Positions 52,081 to 61,867 of a stretch of 64,000 bases of DNA are shown here, in pieces (within the stretch, counting starts at the first letter, position 1; each line of letters begins with the position of its first letter). The stretch lies in the NCBI GenBank assembly GCA_025765615.1, contig JAIVFJ010000102.1, forward strand, positions 62,001 to 126,000, given 5' to 3'. Source of the DNA: Zopfochytrium polystomum (Eukaryota > Chytridiomycota > Chytridiomycetes > Chytridiales > Chytridiaceae). Under the pieces are notes generated by a model. The model was not told where the DNA came from. It did not search any database and worked only from the letters and a program-made list of their open reading frames with translations. Position numbers and translations under genes: made by a program.

Positions 52081-52914
52081 GTGGTAGCAGTGACTGATGT
52101 TGATGTCCACGGTAACAGATCTTTGCAAGCAAACTGGAGGATCCGCCTGCCCCCAGTTCATTTTCTTTTGAATCTGCTGTCCCTAAACTCTTCCAAAATA
52201 GGTTCGACGTGTGGGACCAAGACACTCGGTGAGAAAGCCGACCGCGAAAACTTGGCCCAACACCTTGTCACCATCGACAGTCGTACGCCACACTCCGTCC
52301 AAGCCATGGCCGCCGGACGAGGCTCAAATCTGCGAGACCACCGCCGCCGCCTCCTCGACAGGCTGCTGGCTCCAAAGCTCTCCGCCGCCTGGACGAGAAG
52401 ACTCAGCCGGCTCCCTCATGCTCTGCGACAACGACGTCGACGCCGTCCCCTCTACAGCAAACCCAGCCGCCGCATCAATCCCAGCCAAAACGGCGAAGGA
52501 CGTGCCCAATCGGCCACAGGTGCTGCAGCAGGGTATCGCGACAGTAGCCCTCTGACAAGCGTTTGGATAGGAACACCCATGGATCAGCGCGTCTGGGCTC
52601 ATCACGGGCCACGAGTGGCTGACGGCTACTGGCTGGTCTCCGCAGACGTCGCTGGCGAGTGAGTGGTGTGCCATCATACCTCTCTCTCTCTCCCTCCATT
52701 CAATTGCGGTGGTGGGCGTCGCCACCCAGACCCTCCCTCTTTGTGCTGGCAGCGGCCCCTCCCTCCATTTTCCCCCTGACATGCCCATTTTTCTTTGACT
52801 TCCACGTTGAAGAGTGTGGGCCTGGTTGAGTTTGTTACACCCACACAACATCCCCTTTCCCCTTTAAGCTGTTTATGACTTTATGTTGACCTTCCTCTTA
52901 CTTTCTTTGTTGAT
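52081..52914 (+). other. Possible coding remnant of unknown kind
   Basis: A plus-strand frame (52211-52555) reads protein-like: STVVRHTPSKPWPPDEAQIC, ETTAAASSTGCWLQSSPPPG and LMLCDNDVDAVPSTANPAAA. Its composition is similar to the frame at 53108-53581 (Ser/Thr/Pro-rich, same strand). No motif, start context or splice evidence decides it. It may be a decayed element ORF. Confidence 0.3.
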
Positions 52915-53045
52915 GTTAGGTGTCAATCACCTGTGCTGTTCTTTGATTTGAAAAGTGAGCAGGAGTAACTCACTGTCACAAGGTATCAATCACTTGTGCT
53001 ATTTGTCAATTTGATAAGTGAGCAATAGTTACTCACTGTCACAAA
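52915..53045. repeat. Two-copy 63-66 bp tandem repeat
   Basis: GTGTCAATCACCTGTGCTGT...TAACTCACTGTCACAAG (52918-52982) is followed directly by a second copy (TATCAATCACTTGTGCTATT...TTACTCACTGTCACAAAG) with scattered substitutions. No coding content. Confidence 0.8.
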
Positions 53046-53107
53046 GACCTTTTTCCCATTAAACCGCATGGTGTGCATCGCCTGCACCAATCCTGTGTCT
53101 CTGGGAG

Positions 53108-53581
53108 GTGCAGGGAGCATTATTTTTCAAGGCAGATCTCAATCCAATTGGAACTTTCATTGTCTCAGTTCTGTGGACCCAAGAAACCTTGCCACTGACT
53201 GCAACCCAGTTTGGTGTAATTCAGTCAACACCGTCAAGCAAAGAAACAAACTCTGCTGCCACTGCAGCAGCCTCCTTGTCTGGACTGATGGACTCGCCCG
53301 TGCACATGCCCCTGCCAGCTCGCCGTAATCCCAACTCATCCCATGGACTTAGCCCTCAAAGCAGCTCGTGCTTCGGAGTCACCTCAAACAGATCCCACCA
53401 CACCAAGTCTTGCCCACTCACATATTCTCTTCTTACCCAAACAAACCCAACGCCCACTCCCTTTCACCCATTGCGCCATGACTCTTTTGTGCGTAAGCGC
53501 CAAGTCATTCAAGTGACAACTTTGTGTCATGAGTCTTTCGAGCATCTCCATTTTCGGGTCATTCAAACAACTGCTGTTTAA
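53108..53581 (+). CDS. Hypothetical 157-codon frame, unknown
   Basis: Open from MQGALFFKADLNPIGTFIVS to HFRVIQTTAV. It is Ser/Thr/Pro/His-rich and includes LPARRNPNSSHGLSPQSSSC and LRHDSFVRKRQVIQVTTLCH. No recognised domain. It could be a single exon of a degraded gene or element together with the frames at 52211-52555 and 53720-54650. Kept as a weak candidate because composition is more protein-like than neighbouring frames. Confidence 0.3.
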   Translation: MQGALFFKADLNPIGTFIVSVLWTQETLPLTATQFGVIQSTPSSKETNSAATAAASLSGLMDSPVHMPLPARRNPNSSHGLSPQSSSCFGVTSNRSHHTKSCPLTYSLLTQTNPTPTPFHPLRHDSFVRKRQVIQVTTLCHESFEHLHFRVIQTTAV

Positions 53582-53718
53582 TCTTCCATTTCCCCCTTTT
53601 TTTCTTGTCCTTGACTAACCGTATCATCCCCCCCCTAACCCAAAAAAAAAAAAGAGTCATGCCCGAAAACAAAGTTACCCCCAGATACATTCCACTGGGT
53701 GAACAGTGACTTGCAAAA

Positions 53719-54650
53719 GCCAATGTGGATATTTAGCCAACTGCATCGTCCACTCAAGAACCAAAAGGATGGTGGCAGCAGTGGCAAGGACGACCAAGTC
53801 ATGCCTGTTACGAAGTGGAGCAGCATGAATGACACCACCAAAACTCAGGCAAGTATAACTGCAATAGAATAATTCAGAAATCTTAATGAAAAAATTTCTG
53901 ATCTTACTTGTTCTTGGTTTCTCAAATGCACAGGCCCGGAAATCCATTAAAAAACTGTTCATATGGACGGCACATTGCCAACGTCTCAGCAAAAAAAAAA
54001 GTAGAACAGGAGGTAATTGATATCAGCCCAAATGGCCTATGCGAGTATTGCAAGATCAAGGAGTCTGGATCTTGCACAGCTGAGAGTCATTTTTTCGATT
54101 GGAATACACCACCTGGAGTTCAGATGCTGCTCAGGATAATTTCCAGCACTCTGATATTTCGAAGATGGTTGGCCCTCGCACTTGGTATCTACACAGATTC
54201 TGGATCCCAGCTATGCTAACTTTGAAGGGCCCCATGACTTTAGTGTCATTCCCCATGTAGAAGAGAACGGGGAAAATGATATCCATTGTAAGCATATATT
54301 TTTAATTGCCAGGTTTGCGCTTGTCTCACATATCAAATTACTTTTTTGTTGCTTGCTTGTCATGAATCTTGATCCCATTGCAGATTATCCTGTTGATGAA
54401 TGTAACTATTGGTCACACAATTTGGAAGGTGATTTTTTTTTTTCTGGTGCGTTTCATTTTCTATTTATTTTTTTTTTGTTAGGCTAGAGATCTGATAAAG
54501 TCATTCAATATCTCTCTTTGATAATTTTGAATGTCAGATTGTGCTGACGAATTTGAATTGGAAATGGACAATGATTTTTGCACGGTGGAGGAGTTTCCAG
54601 AAGTCAATCGCTTTGAAACTGAATCTGTAGTTGGTGCCAATATATGCTGA
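53719..54650 (+). pseudogene. Candidate decayed multi-exon gene, unknown function
   Basis: Protein-like blocks follow each other on the plus strand, separated by T-rich stretches resembling short introns. They are MWIFSQLHRPLKNQKDGGSS with VMPVTKWSSMNDTTKTQ (53728-53848); ARKSIKKL after a CACAG acceptor (about 53933); NGLCEYCKIKESGSCTAESH with FFDWNTPPGVQMLLR (54032-54150); YPVDECNYWSHNLE (54387-54428); and DCADEFELEMDNDFCTVEEF with PEVNRFETESVVGANIC plus a stop (54539-54649). Cys/His content suggests a zinc-type fold. The intervening segments start GT or GC and end AG in several cases. Right after the stop comes dispersed repeat R1. No family recognised. Confidence 0.35.
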
Positions 54651-54785
54651 GACCACTTTGCAACACTGTGCTGATTGCTCGCAAATCTTCTCACCAATTA
54701 GTGGAAGGACTGGTCAGGATCTATTTGTTTTTGTGTTTTTCTCTCTTGCCCTGCAACCATTGAGACAGAGACAGACAGCCCCTTG
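54640..54785 (+). repeat. Dispersed repeat R1, copy 2
   Basis: Same orientation and near-identical sequence to 33751-33905. Divergence begins after CCCCTTGACT, so both copies share the same right boundary within a few bases. Confidence 0.75.
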
Positions 54786-55249
54786 ACTGCCACTCCCTGC
54801 GGTTCCCAGATCTCAGAAATGGAGCTCTGTCTCTTCCAGTCACATGTGACTGGGCCATCTTCCATCAAGTCTTCCAGCACTGAGAGACAGATGGACATGG
54901 CTGGTTGATGTTATGACTGCCTCTTGCGCCTCCAGCGTTGTTACCGGATTTCCTGGTCCCCTTTGGCTTTGGCTTTTGCATCCCATTGGGCCCACTCTGT
55001 GTCATGGACCAGAGAACCCTGCACATTCTTTGCTAGTGTGCCACCTTTTCACAGTTGCCTTTGGTCTGAGTGTGAGAGTCTTCTCTTTGTGTGTACTAAG
55101 AGAGTTTCTTTGTGTTTCTTGGGCTTCTTAAGACTCCAAATACATTGTCCTTTCTAGTGACCCCTAGACATCTCCTTTTTGCCCTTTTTCACTTTTCAGG
55201 ATTGGTATTTAGGTCATTGCTCTATTTGCCACCATAGCCCAGGGTGAGG
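54786..55249. other. Unassigned DNA, no supported gene
   Basis: Plus-strand frames of about 70 codons at 54913-55157 lack any motif. No repeat or RNA was identified. It lies between repeat R1 and a gypsy LTR piece. Confidence 0.4.
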
Positions 55250-55372
55250 ATTTAGAGAGCACAGTCTCACAATTGGTATTATAGGTATCATTGTATTACC
55301 AATTGTTCTTTCTGGAACTTTCTTTGAGTATTGACAAGGAAGACTCTCAAAAGGTATAAAAGGGGGACCAGT
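55250..55372 (+). mobile_element. Gypsy LTR fragment with TATA box
   Basis: Closely matches the reverse complement of 18222-18345: ATTGTTCTTTCTGGAACTTT, TTGACAAGGAAGACTCTCAA and AAGGTATAAAAGGGGGA (TATA-type box at 55353-55362). It joins copia RT sequence at about 55373 without intervening gypsy coding, giving a second gypsy-copia junction in the window. Confidence 0.75.
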
Positions 55373-56660
55373 CTCTGTTACAGCCTACCTGTACGCTTTT
55401 CTCAAAGAAGTCATCTACATGCATCCACCACAAGGCCACGAGCAATTCACTCCAGATGGAAAGAAACTGTTCTGCAAACTCCTCAAGAGCCTCTATGGAC
55501 TCCATCAATCTGGACGAAACTGGTTCCTGACCCTTCACAAGTTCATTGTCGAGAAACTTGGCTTCAATCAATCTCCTGCTGAGCCCTGCCTCTTCTCTCG
55601 AGTAGACCCTCAGCAGCAAATGTTTAAATCATCTTTGTCTTTGTCGACGACATCAATGTCATGGCCAACACCCCAGCTCTCGTTGCAAAAATTGAGGATG
55701 CTTTCGCGCTGAGTACAGCATGTCTCTCAAAGAAACCACTGTCAACCAAGTGATTCGCATCCACCTCAAGCGCAACGCTGAAGGCATTTGGATGGGCCCA
55801 GACAAATACACTAGGACAATTCTCACTGAAGAGAAAATGTGGGGCGACCTCGATATTGCATCAACTCCAATGTCTATCACCTTTATGCATGACGAAACGT
55901 CAATCAAACTCAGCGAGAGCAACTCAAGCTGGTATCAATTCACACTCAATACCTCGCAACACAAACTCAACCAGATATCGCATTTGCAACAAATGTACTC
56001 TCCCAGTTCCAACTGAAGCCATGCCAGTGCCATCGCAATGCACTCCGCTGCCTGCTTCGTTACCTCCAAGGCACCTGGGACTACGGATTATTCTACAGGC
56101 AAAGCCACAAGCCGCTACGGCTCTTCACAAATGACACCCTTGAACCAGCTGCATATGCTGATGCATCCTATGGGGGCAAACCTGGAGACTGCACATCGCA
56201 CACTGGATATGTCTTCTTCCTCATGGGCGTTGCTTGGGTCTCACACAAACAACATCGAGTATCGCTATCCACGGAAGCAGAATACTACTCACTTTCTGAA
56301 GCCTTCCCAGAAGCACAATGGCTCTTAGCCGTATTATCAGAGTTGCAACTCCCCACACAGCAGCCACTACTAATCCTCGAGGACAATCAATCTGCAATTG
56401 CACTAGTGCTCAACCCTCTCACACATGCTCGCACAAAACACATTGACATACGTGCTCATTTCCTCCAACAAGGCATAGCCACTGGAGAGATCACTGTACG
56501 CTGTGTACCAACCAGCGACAAGATCGCAGACATTCTCACAAAACCACTCTCAACGTCTCAGCACCAGCGACTGACCTCACTACCTGGCCTCCGACCCCAC
56601 TCTGACCTTTCGGACACCCATTCGGTCGAAGCCTCAGACACTTACGCACGCTTTGCATAA
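55373..56660 (+). pseudogene. Ty1/copia reverse transcriptase (C-terminal) and RNase H
   Basis: Opens in RT at AYLYAFLKEVIYMHPPQGHE, then KLFCKLLKSLYGLHQSGRNW, NQSPAEPCLF and the catalytic FVDDINVMA (a V-D-D box). Frame changes occur near 55620-55700 and 55980-56020. After the palm come TVNQVIRIHLKRNAEGIWMG and the RNase H: ADASYGGKPGDCTSHTGYVF, WVSHKQHRVSLSTEAEYYSL, LEDNQSAIALVLNPLTHART, KHIDIRAHFLQQGIATGEIT and SDKIADILTKPL. All C-terminal RNase H motifs are readable and the last 145 codons are uninterrupted. The N-terminal two thirds of the element are missing. It is followed by the 3' LTR. Confidence 0.85.
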
Positions 56661-56693
56661 AGGGTGCTTCAGCCATGGCCATCGTGCAGGGGG

Positions 56694-57068
56694 TGTTAGG
56701 CAGAACTGACTGGTTAGCAGCAAGAGGCACAAGACGGACCTGAACCTATTGTGACTGTCAGTTATTGTTCTCACAATGCCCATGGGAGAGCAAGCCACTG
56801 ACAATATAGAGCTGGGCGCAGGCTTGCGCTGTTGACAGTATTAAGTGCGACAGAAACCTGGTGTTAACAGTTTTCCTCCTCCTCTGCTCAAGCAGATAAT
56901 ATAGGAGAGGTTTTTACCCTGAGCCAGTCATGCTTGCCAAATTACAGCATGCATATCATCATATGTATCAATAATTCATAAGAGTTTTTCTCTTTCTCTC
57001 CAAGTTGGTGAGAAGGACCACCCACAAACACACATCTCCACTCACTCACTCAGAGTAGACTGTTTACA
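56694..57068 (+). mobile_element. Copia 3' LTR
   Basis: 375 bp from TGTTAGGCAGAACTGACTGG to CAGAGTAGACTGTTTACA, with TG...CA ends and a short purine run (GCAGGGGG) directly before it, as expected for the polypurine tract. It lies 34 bp after the copia reading ends. Partial copies: 14228-14399 (+) and 31567-31855 (-). Confidence 0.85.
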
Positions 57069-58279
57069 ATAACAACAGAGAGAGAGCAGGCAGATGTGAT
57101 CAAGATCAGGGATGATGATCCTCAGGAGCTGCGGGGGCTCCCCCTTTTATTCTGCAGGTGGTCTCAGGAATCAGACTTTGCTGATAGGCTTTTAACTCTG
57201 AGAGGTAGAGTTTAGACTTTGAAGCATCAGGAGGCAGGCATGACATCATTGTTGCATCACACTGATTTGGCCAGAACTTCCATGGAATTTTGCGTGCAAA
57301 GATGTAAGAAAAGCTCCTTGTCAAGCTCCTGTAATCATTTCTATCAAATTGCTGGAGTGAAGCACACTGTGTCACTGATGTGGTCTACCCCAGCTGGGGA
57401 TTGAAACTACCTCTAAGCGCTTGTGCAGTGTCAAAGAGCAGGAGAAGTGTATATAACACTAGGACAAGCCTAAACACTGTCTTAACTCATCTTTACTCTT
57501 GAAGACAGGTCAGAGGATCTTAAAAGGTATGTGTAATATGTGAAAACTCCAACACTGGAGCCCATCCCTTTTTCTGATATGACACTAATATAAACTTACA
57601 GTAAAGTAGAGCTTAAAAGCGTAAACTATGGCGAGCTCCTTGTGTGAGATGCTTGAGAATCTCAAAGAACTTGTGAACAAGTGAAATAGTGACTAGTGAC
57701 TATGTTCACTTCTCCGCACAAGTCAGATCCCCAGGCCGCACCTAGACTGAAAGGAAGTTGGCAACAAAGTGAAGTGCTGATCAGAACTGACAAGTAATAA
57801 CACCTACAATTGTCCAAAAAGCGGATGGTCAACAGTAGTGTTACTCCTCCACAAAGAAAAAGAATGATTAAAACAGAGAGAACCTGGCCCACATGGCAGT
57901 GTGACTTCAATTTCAGGGAATCACCCTCGACGTTCGGCGGGACTCTTCTGTGCTGAGCAACTTGAGTCAGAACCCAGCTAATCAAATTTTCGACCTTGTC
58001 AGAACGGCTGTTGAGTTTGCAAGCTCAAGGTGCCAACTGACAAAATAATACCCGACCCCAAAGCCACTTACACTTTCAGAATAGCTGCCCAACAATTGTG
58101 TATAAAGCTGTTTGCAGATCTTTCACTTCTAGAATATACGCGCTTGCAAGTTGCTAAGCGCGCAAGTAGGGCAGGCCCTATAGGAAACGCAGCGACGTCT
58201 ATTTAATGGCAAAAGATGTGCACCTGCCCACCGAAACTCCGAACACTGCAGTTCTCCCTGCGACGAAGCTCGACTTCGC
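57069..58279. other. Intergenic DNA, no supported gene
   Basis: About 1.2 kb between the copia LTR and the Rrg7-like gene. Frames of up to 107 codons on the minus strand (57662-57985) show no motif. The last ~150 bp probably contain the promoter of the plus-strand gene. Confidence 0.45.
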
Positions 58280-59221
58280 ATGCAACACTCAGCCACCCCG
58301 CCACCCCCGAAAGACAGAAACACCCGCCCAACACTCCGCCCGATGATCCGCCCCCTGCTTCCTCACATCGCCGTCGTAGGCGGCGGTGGCAGCGCGACCC
58401 TAATCCTCTCCGCAACAGCAGCAGCATTAGCAACAGCCTCAGACGCTGCAACAAGAACAAGGAGCACTCCACTACCATTACCGCCATCACCTAACCTCCA
58501 AGCACCACCCGCCGTAGCCGCAAAAGGAGCGGCAGAGGCCACACCAGCAGCAGCGGCAGCAGCAGCGCCGGTCGTCGTCCTCGGTACGCTCTTTGAACTC
58601 CGGGTCATGCACATCCTCGCCGCCCACCGCATGCACCTCGCGCGCGTCGGCGGCGCAAACGACCACGGGATCGACCTGCGCGGCAGCTGGGACGCGGCGC
58701 TGGAGCCTGCCGCCAGCGCCAAAGCCGCCTCCACGATCCCGACGTCTTTACCCGTCATCGTGCAATGCAAGCACGAGTCGCGCAAGTTTGGGCCCGCAAA
58801 CGTGCGCGAGTTTGAAGGCGTCATGATGCGCGAGCCGCCGGGCACGGTCGGGGTGCTGGCGACGAACAACGGCTTTTCGGACGCGGCAAAGACCCGCGTG
58901 TTTAGCTCGCAGTTTCCGCTGCTGTGCCTGGTGCACCGCGTCGATTTCGCGGCGAGGTGCTCGGCGGGGGATGGCGGCGACTCGTCGTCGTCGTCGTCGT
59001 CGTCGTCCGTCGGTGATGGCGACCTTGGCGGCAGCAGCACCAGCAAGCCGCAGCAGCCGCCGCCGCTTGCCAACGGCGCGGTGGGCCTCGGCGACTCGTT
59101 CTACTGGAACCCAAAGTTTGCGCAGATTCTCCCGTTTGTCAAGGCGCTCAAAGTACACTCGGCCGACGGGCGCGAAAGAACAGTCTTCTTTAGCAACAGC
59201 TCGCTCCTCACAAGAATGTGA
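58280..59221 (+). CDS. RRG7: Mrr-type PD-(D/E)XK nuclease-fold protein, Rrg7-like, probably mitochondrial
   Basis: A single exon ending LTRM with TGA at 59219-59221. An in-frame downstream ATG at 58343 (MIRPLLPHIAVVGGGGSATL) gives a better mitochondrial leader and may be the true start. An Ala-rich linker precedes the domain: VVLGTLFELRVMHILAAHRM, LARVGGANDHGIDLRGSWD (catalytic Asp in G-I-D-L), VIVQCKHESRKFGPANVREF (Q-C-K of the nuclease core) and VGVLATNNGFSDAAKTRVFS. This matches the fungal restriction-endonuclease-like family of Rrg7, required for respiratory growth in yeast. A Ser-run (DSSSSSSSSSVGDGD) interrupts the C-terminal third. Nuclease activity is not shown. Not part of any restriction-modification system: no partner gene. 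Confidence 0.75.
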   Translation: MQHSATPPPPKDRNTRPTLRPMIRPLLPHIAVVGGGGSATLILSATAAALATASDAATRTRSTPLPLPPSPNLQAPPAVAAKGAAEATPAAAAAAAPVVVLGTLFELRVMHILAAHRMHLARVGGANDHGIDLRGSWDAALEPAASAKAASTIPTSLPVIVQCKHESRKFGPANVREFEGVMMREPPGTVGVLATNNGFSDAAKTRVFSSQFPLLCLVHRVDFAARCSAGDGGDSSSSSSSSSVGDGDLGGSSTSKPQQPPPLANGAVGLGDSFYWNPKFAQILPFVKALKVHSADGRERTVFFSNSSLLTRM

Positions 59222-59414
59222 CGATTACCCCTCCCCCCGTCCCGCGCCGCCCTTCCTTTCCCTCTCGACCAGCGCCACCTAATGAGCAAACGAAGAACCA
59301 CAGGCGATGAGAGGAGAGTGAGAGTTGAAGGCGAATGAAAACTAATAGAAGTAAATCTGAAGTTCCAAGGAAAGAGGCTTTCGTGTTTTCGCGTGAGCGC
59401 TTTTTTCGTCTCGC

Positions 59415-61757
59415 TCAGCTTTTCTCCGACTTTGGGGGCAGGATGTAGTTGGCGCCGTGCTGGCCGTAGCCGTACGGCGGCTGCGGCCCCGAATAGTCCA
59501 GCGAGCTGTACGGGGGCGCCGCCCCGTTCGGTGACGGCGGGGAGGAGCCGGTGGCTGGATGATAACCCACATAATGCGGCTCCTGCTGCTGGTACGCTCC
59601 CTGCGGCGGCAGCGGCAAATGTGGTGAGGGCGGAGCAAAGCCCTGCGGTGACTGCGGGTAGAGCGGCTGCTGCACGAATCCGGGCTGGGGCGCGTAGCCT
59701 GGCTGGAGGGGGGCGTATCCTGGACCTGGGTGCTGCAGCGGGTAGCTCGCTCCAGAGTAGTCTGGCTGCGTGTATGCCGGTTGAACGAAGACGCCCATGC
59801 TACTGGGTCCGTACGCGGCTTGCGGACCGGCGGATTGCATGTACACATTCGTCTGAGGCTGCTGGTACATGATTTGTGGGCCGGAACTTGGTGGGGGATT
59901 CTGAAAGTAGTGTGAGAACTAATGTCCCCTCTCATTCACTCCCGCTTTCTTCCACAACTAACTCACCCCGGCGTTCACTTTTTTGCAGAAGAAACGCAAA
60001 ATGCACCAGACGGCGGTGATAACTGAGAGAAAAAGGCATTGTTTCCCGCCCCCGGGGGGTGCGAACAATCAGTGAGTTGGTCGCGTTCCCGATATGTGAG
60101 TCCTGCCTAACCTACGACAGTGATCAAAGCTCCACCAATCAGTGCCGACAAGCCGATTGCCAGCTTTTTTTGCTAAATGTACGAAGGGTATTGGGCAACA
60201 TTTAAAAAGCGAGTAAGACCCAGACTCCCTCGCGCACAGACACACGGCATACCGTGGACAGTCCAAAGTCGTACTCGCCGCCAGTCTGCCAGCTGAGGAA
60301 GATGAGCGGGTCCTGGTAGGAGTGTTGGAACGTTTCGGGTCTTTATTCTTATTTTTCTTTTTGACTTACATGCGATTCGCGAACTTCAAGGTCGGATTTG
60401 CGTGTTGCATTAGCAAGGTATGGGAGGTTCGATCTTGCATGAAAGGACCTGTAAGCCAGTACCTATAACTCCGTTCGGAATTTCGTATTTGCCTCGCTGG
60501 AAGTCGCTCACGGAGAACCTTTTTGGAAATCGTGAGGCGGCGAAGATTAACCGGTCGTTTGTTCGATGGCGTTTGCATCACTGATTTTCTGGAGGAAGCG
60601 ATGGGACGAACCTGTAATAGACGCTCGACTTGACCAAGGGAATGTACACCCCCGGAAGAAACCTCCCCTCATAAAAGCAGCCGATGTTGGAGTACCTAGC
60701 GTCACGTAATGTCAAAAAAGCATCCAAAGAATTGACGATCAAACCTTGGGTTTGAGACGTCGAGGACGTAGCCGGATGCGCTGTCTCGGACACGAATGCA
60801 AATTGAATCAAGCACAACCGGATAAGTGCAAGTGTCGCCCAGCATGACGCCCATCAGGGCGGCACATACTGTTGTGTGATGCAGTGTTTGGCGTGATGGT
60901 TTGCATTGAAACAGGCGATTGGGGGCGGGGCGGGGGACGGGGTGAGGATGAGTGCATGACGAAAGAGACGATAGGAAAAGAGCGTGAGCAAATCAAGGCT
61001 CGTACCGCTTCCACAGTCCGGTTTCTGCAAGCAGCCTGTTTCACATTGTTCGTTACACTGGGGGAAAAAAACGAGAGGTGGGCAAAAAAAAATTGAACGG
61101 ATACGTCACGCGTCAAGTCGTTCCCCGAATACGCGTTGCAGTCGCCGCTGGCCCTGCACCCAAGCTTATCCTTCGTGGACGTGCCAGAGGTATATTCGGG
61201 CATGGTCGCGGCGGAGATTGTCAGATTGGACGCGACGCCGGCGGGCGAGACGGCGGCGACGACATAGGACTTTGTGGGCGAGGTGGAGACGACGGCGGTC
61301 GAAGCGTAAAACGTCTGCGCGTACTTTGGCACACCGCTCTTGTCCGGGTCGATGACGCCCTGGTAGTCCTGGCCGGTGGTGACCATGCCGAGGGCGGCGG
61401 GGCTGCTGCCGCCGGGGAGGTAGGTGAAGTTGGCGCCGAGGAAGGTCGAAGCGTATGTGGAGGTCCAGTCGGTGACGACGGCCGTGTAGTCGTCGATGGC
61501 CCGCTCGCGCTCGTGGTTGGTGCTCAGGACGAGGAAGATGATCCCGACGATCATGCTTATGGGGCCGACGCAGACGCAAAAGAAGATGGTGCTGCATAGG
61601 CATCGGCCAAGACTCTGTTATTTGTTGGAAGTGTGGGCGAACAAAGTCGGGGGGGATAATCGAATAAGCCTCAGGGAAACGCGCCAAAAACGAAGATGAC
61701 TGCACACTCTCTCTACGCAAGTCTTACCCGTATCTCCTCGAACAGGCCCAGGATCAT
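59415..61757 (-). CDS. Two-pass membrane protein with Cys-rich ectodomain and Pro/Tyr/Gln-rich tail, unknown
   Basis: Exon 1 starts MILGLFEEIR at 61757. Exon 2 gives SLGRCLCSTIFFCVCVGPIS then MIVGIIFLVLSTNHERERAI (first transmembrane segment). An ectodomain of about 250 residues follows: DDYTAVVTDWTSTYASTFLG, ...STKDKLGCRASGDCNAYSG, then CNEQCETGCLQKPDCGS, VCAALMGVMLGDTCTYPVVL, YSNIGCFYEGRFLPGVYIPL and SFHARSNLPYLANATRKSDL. The second segment is LAIGLSALIGGALITVVVIT plus AVWCILRFFCKKVNAG. The last exon encodes a cytosolic tail with many PxY/YP units (QPDYSGASYPLQHPGPGYAP, YPQSPQGFAPPSPHL), ending LPPKSEKS with TGA at 59415-59417. Even Cys count and NxT sites suggest a secreted-side fold. The splice chain keeps frame throughout. 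No family recognised. Confidence 0.72.
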
Positions 61758-61867
61758 GTTGGGCTGTCGAAGTCGAAAATGATGGACTGGAAGCTGGAGA
61801 ACTCGTTCACAATTCTGGACAAATTTACATCGACATGAGAGGAAAAATTTGAACATTGTATTGCATT

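Noticed and set aside
58280..59221. Bacterial-type Mrr restriction enzyme acquired by transfer
   Set aside because: The fold is Mrr-like, but a fungal mitochondrial family (Rrg7) has the same domain, and no modification or specificity partner is nearby.
59342..59935. Alternative Arg/Ser/Thr-rich minus frame over the last exon of the membrane protein
   Set aside because: It is a shifted reading of the Pro/Tyr/Gln-rich exon; the chosen frame connects by consensus splice sites to the second membrane helix.
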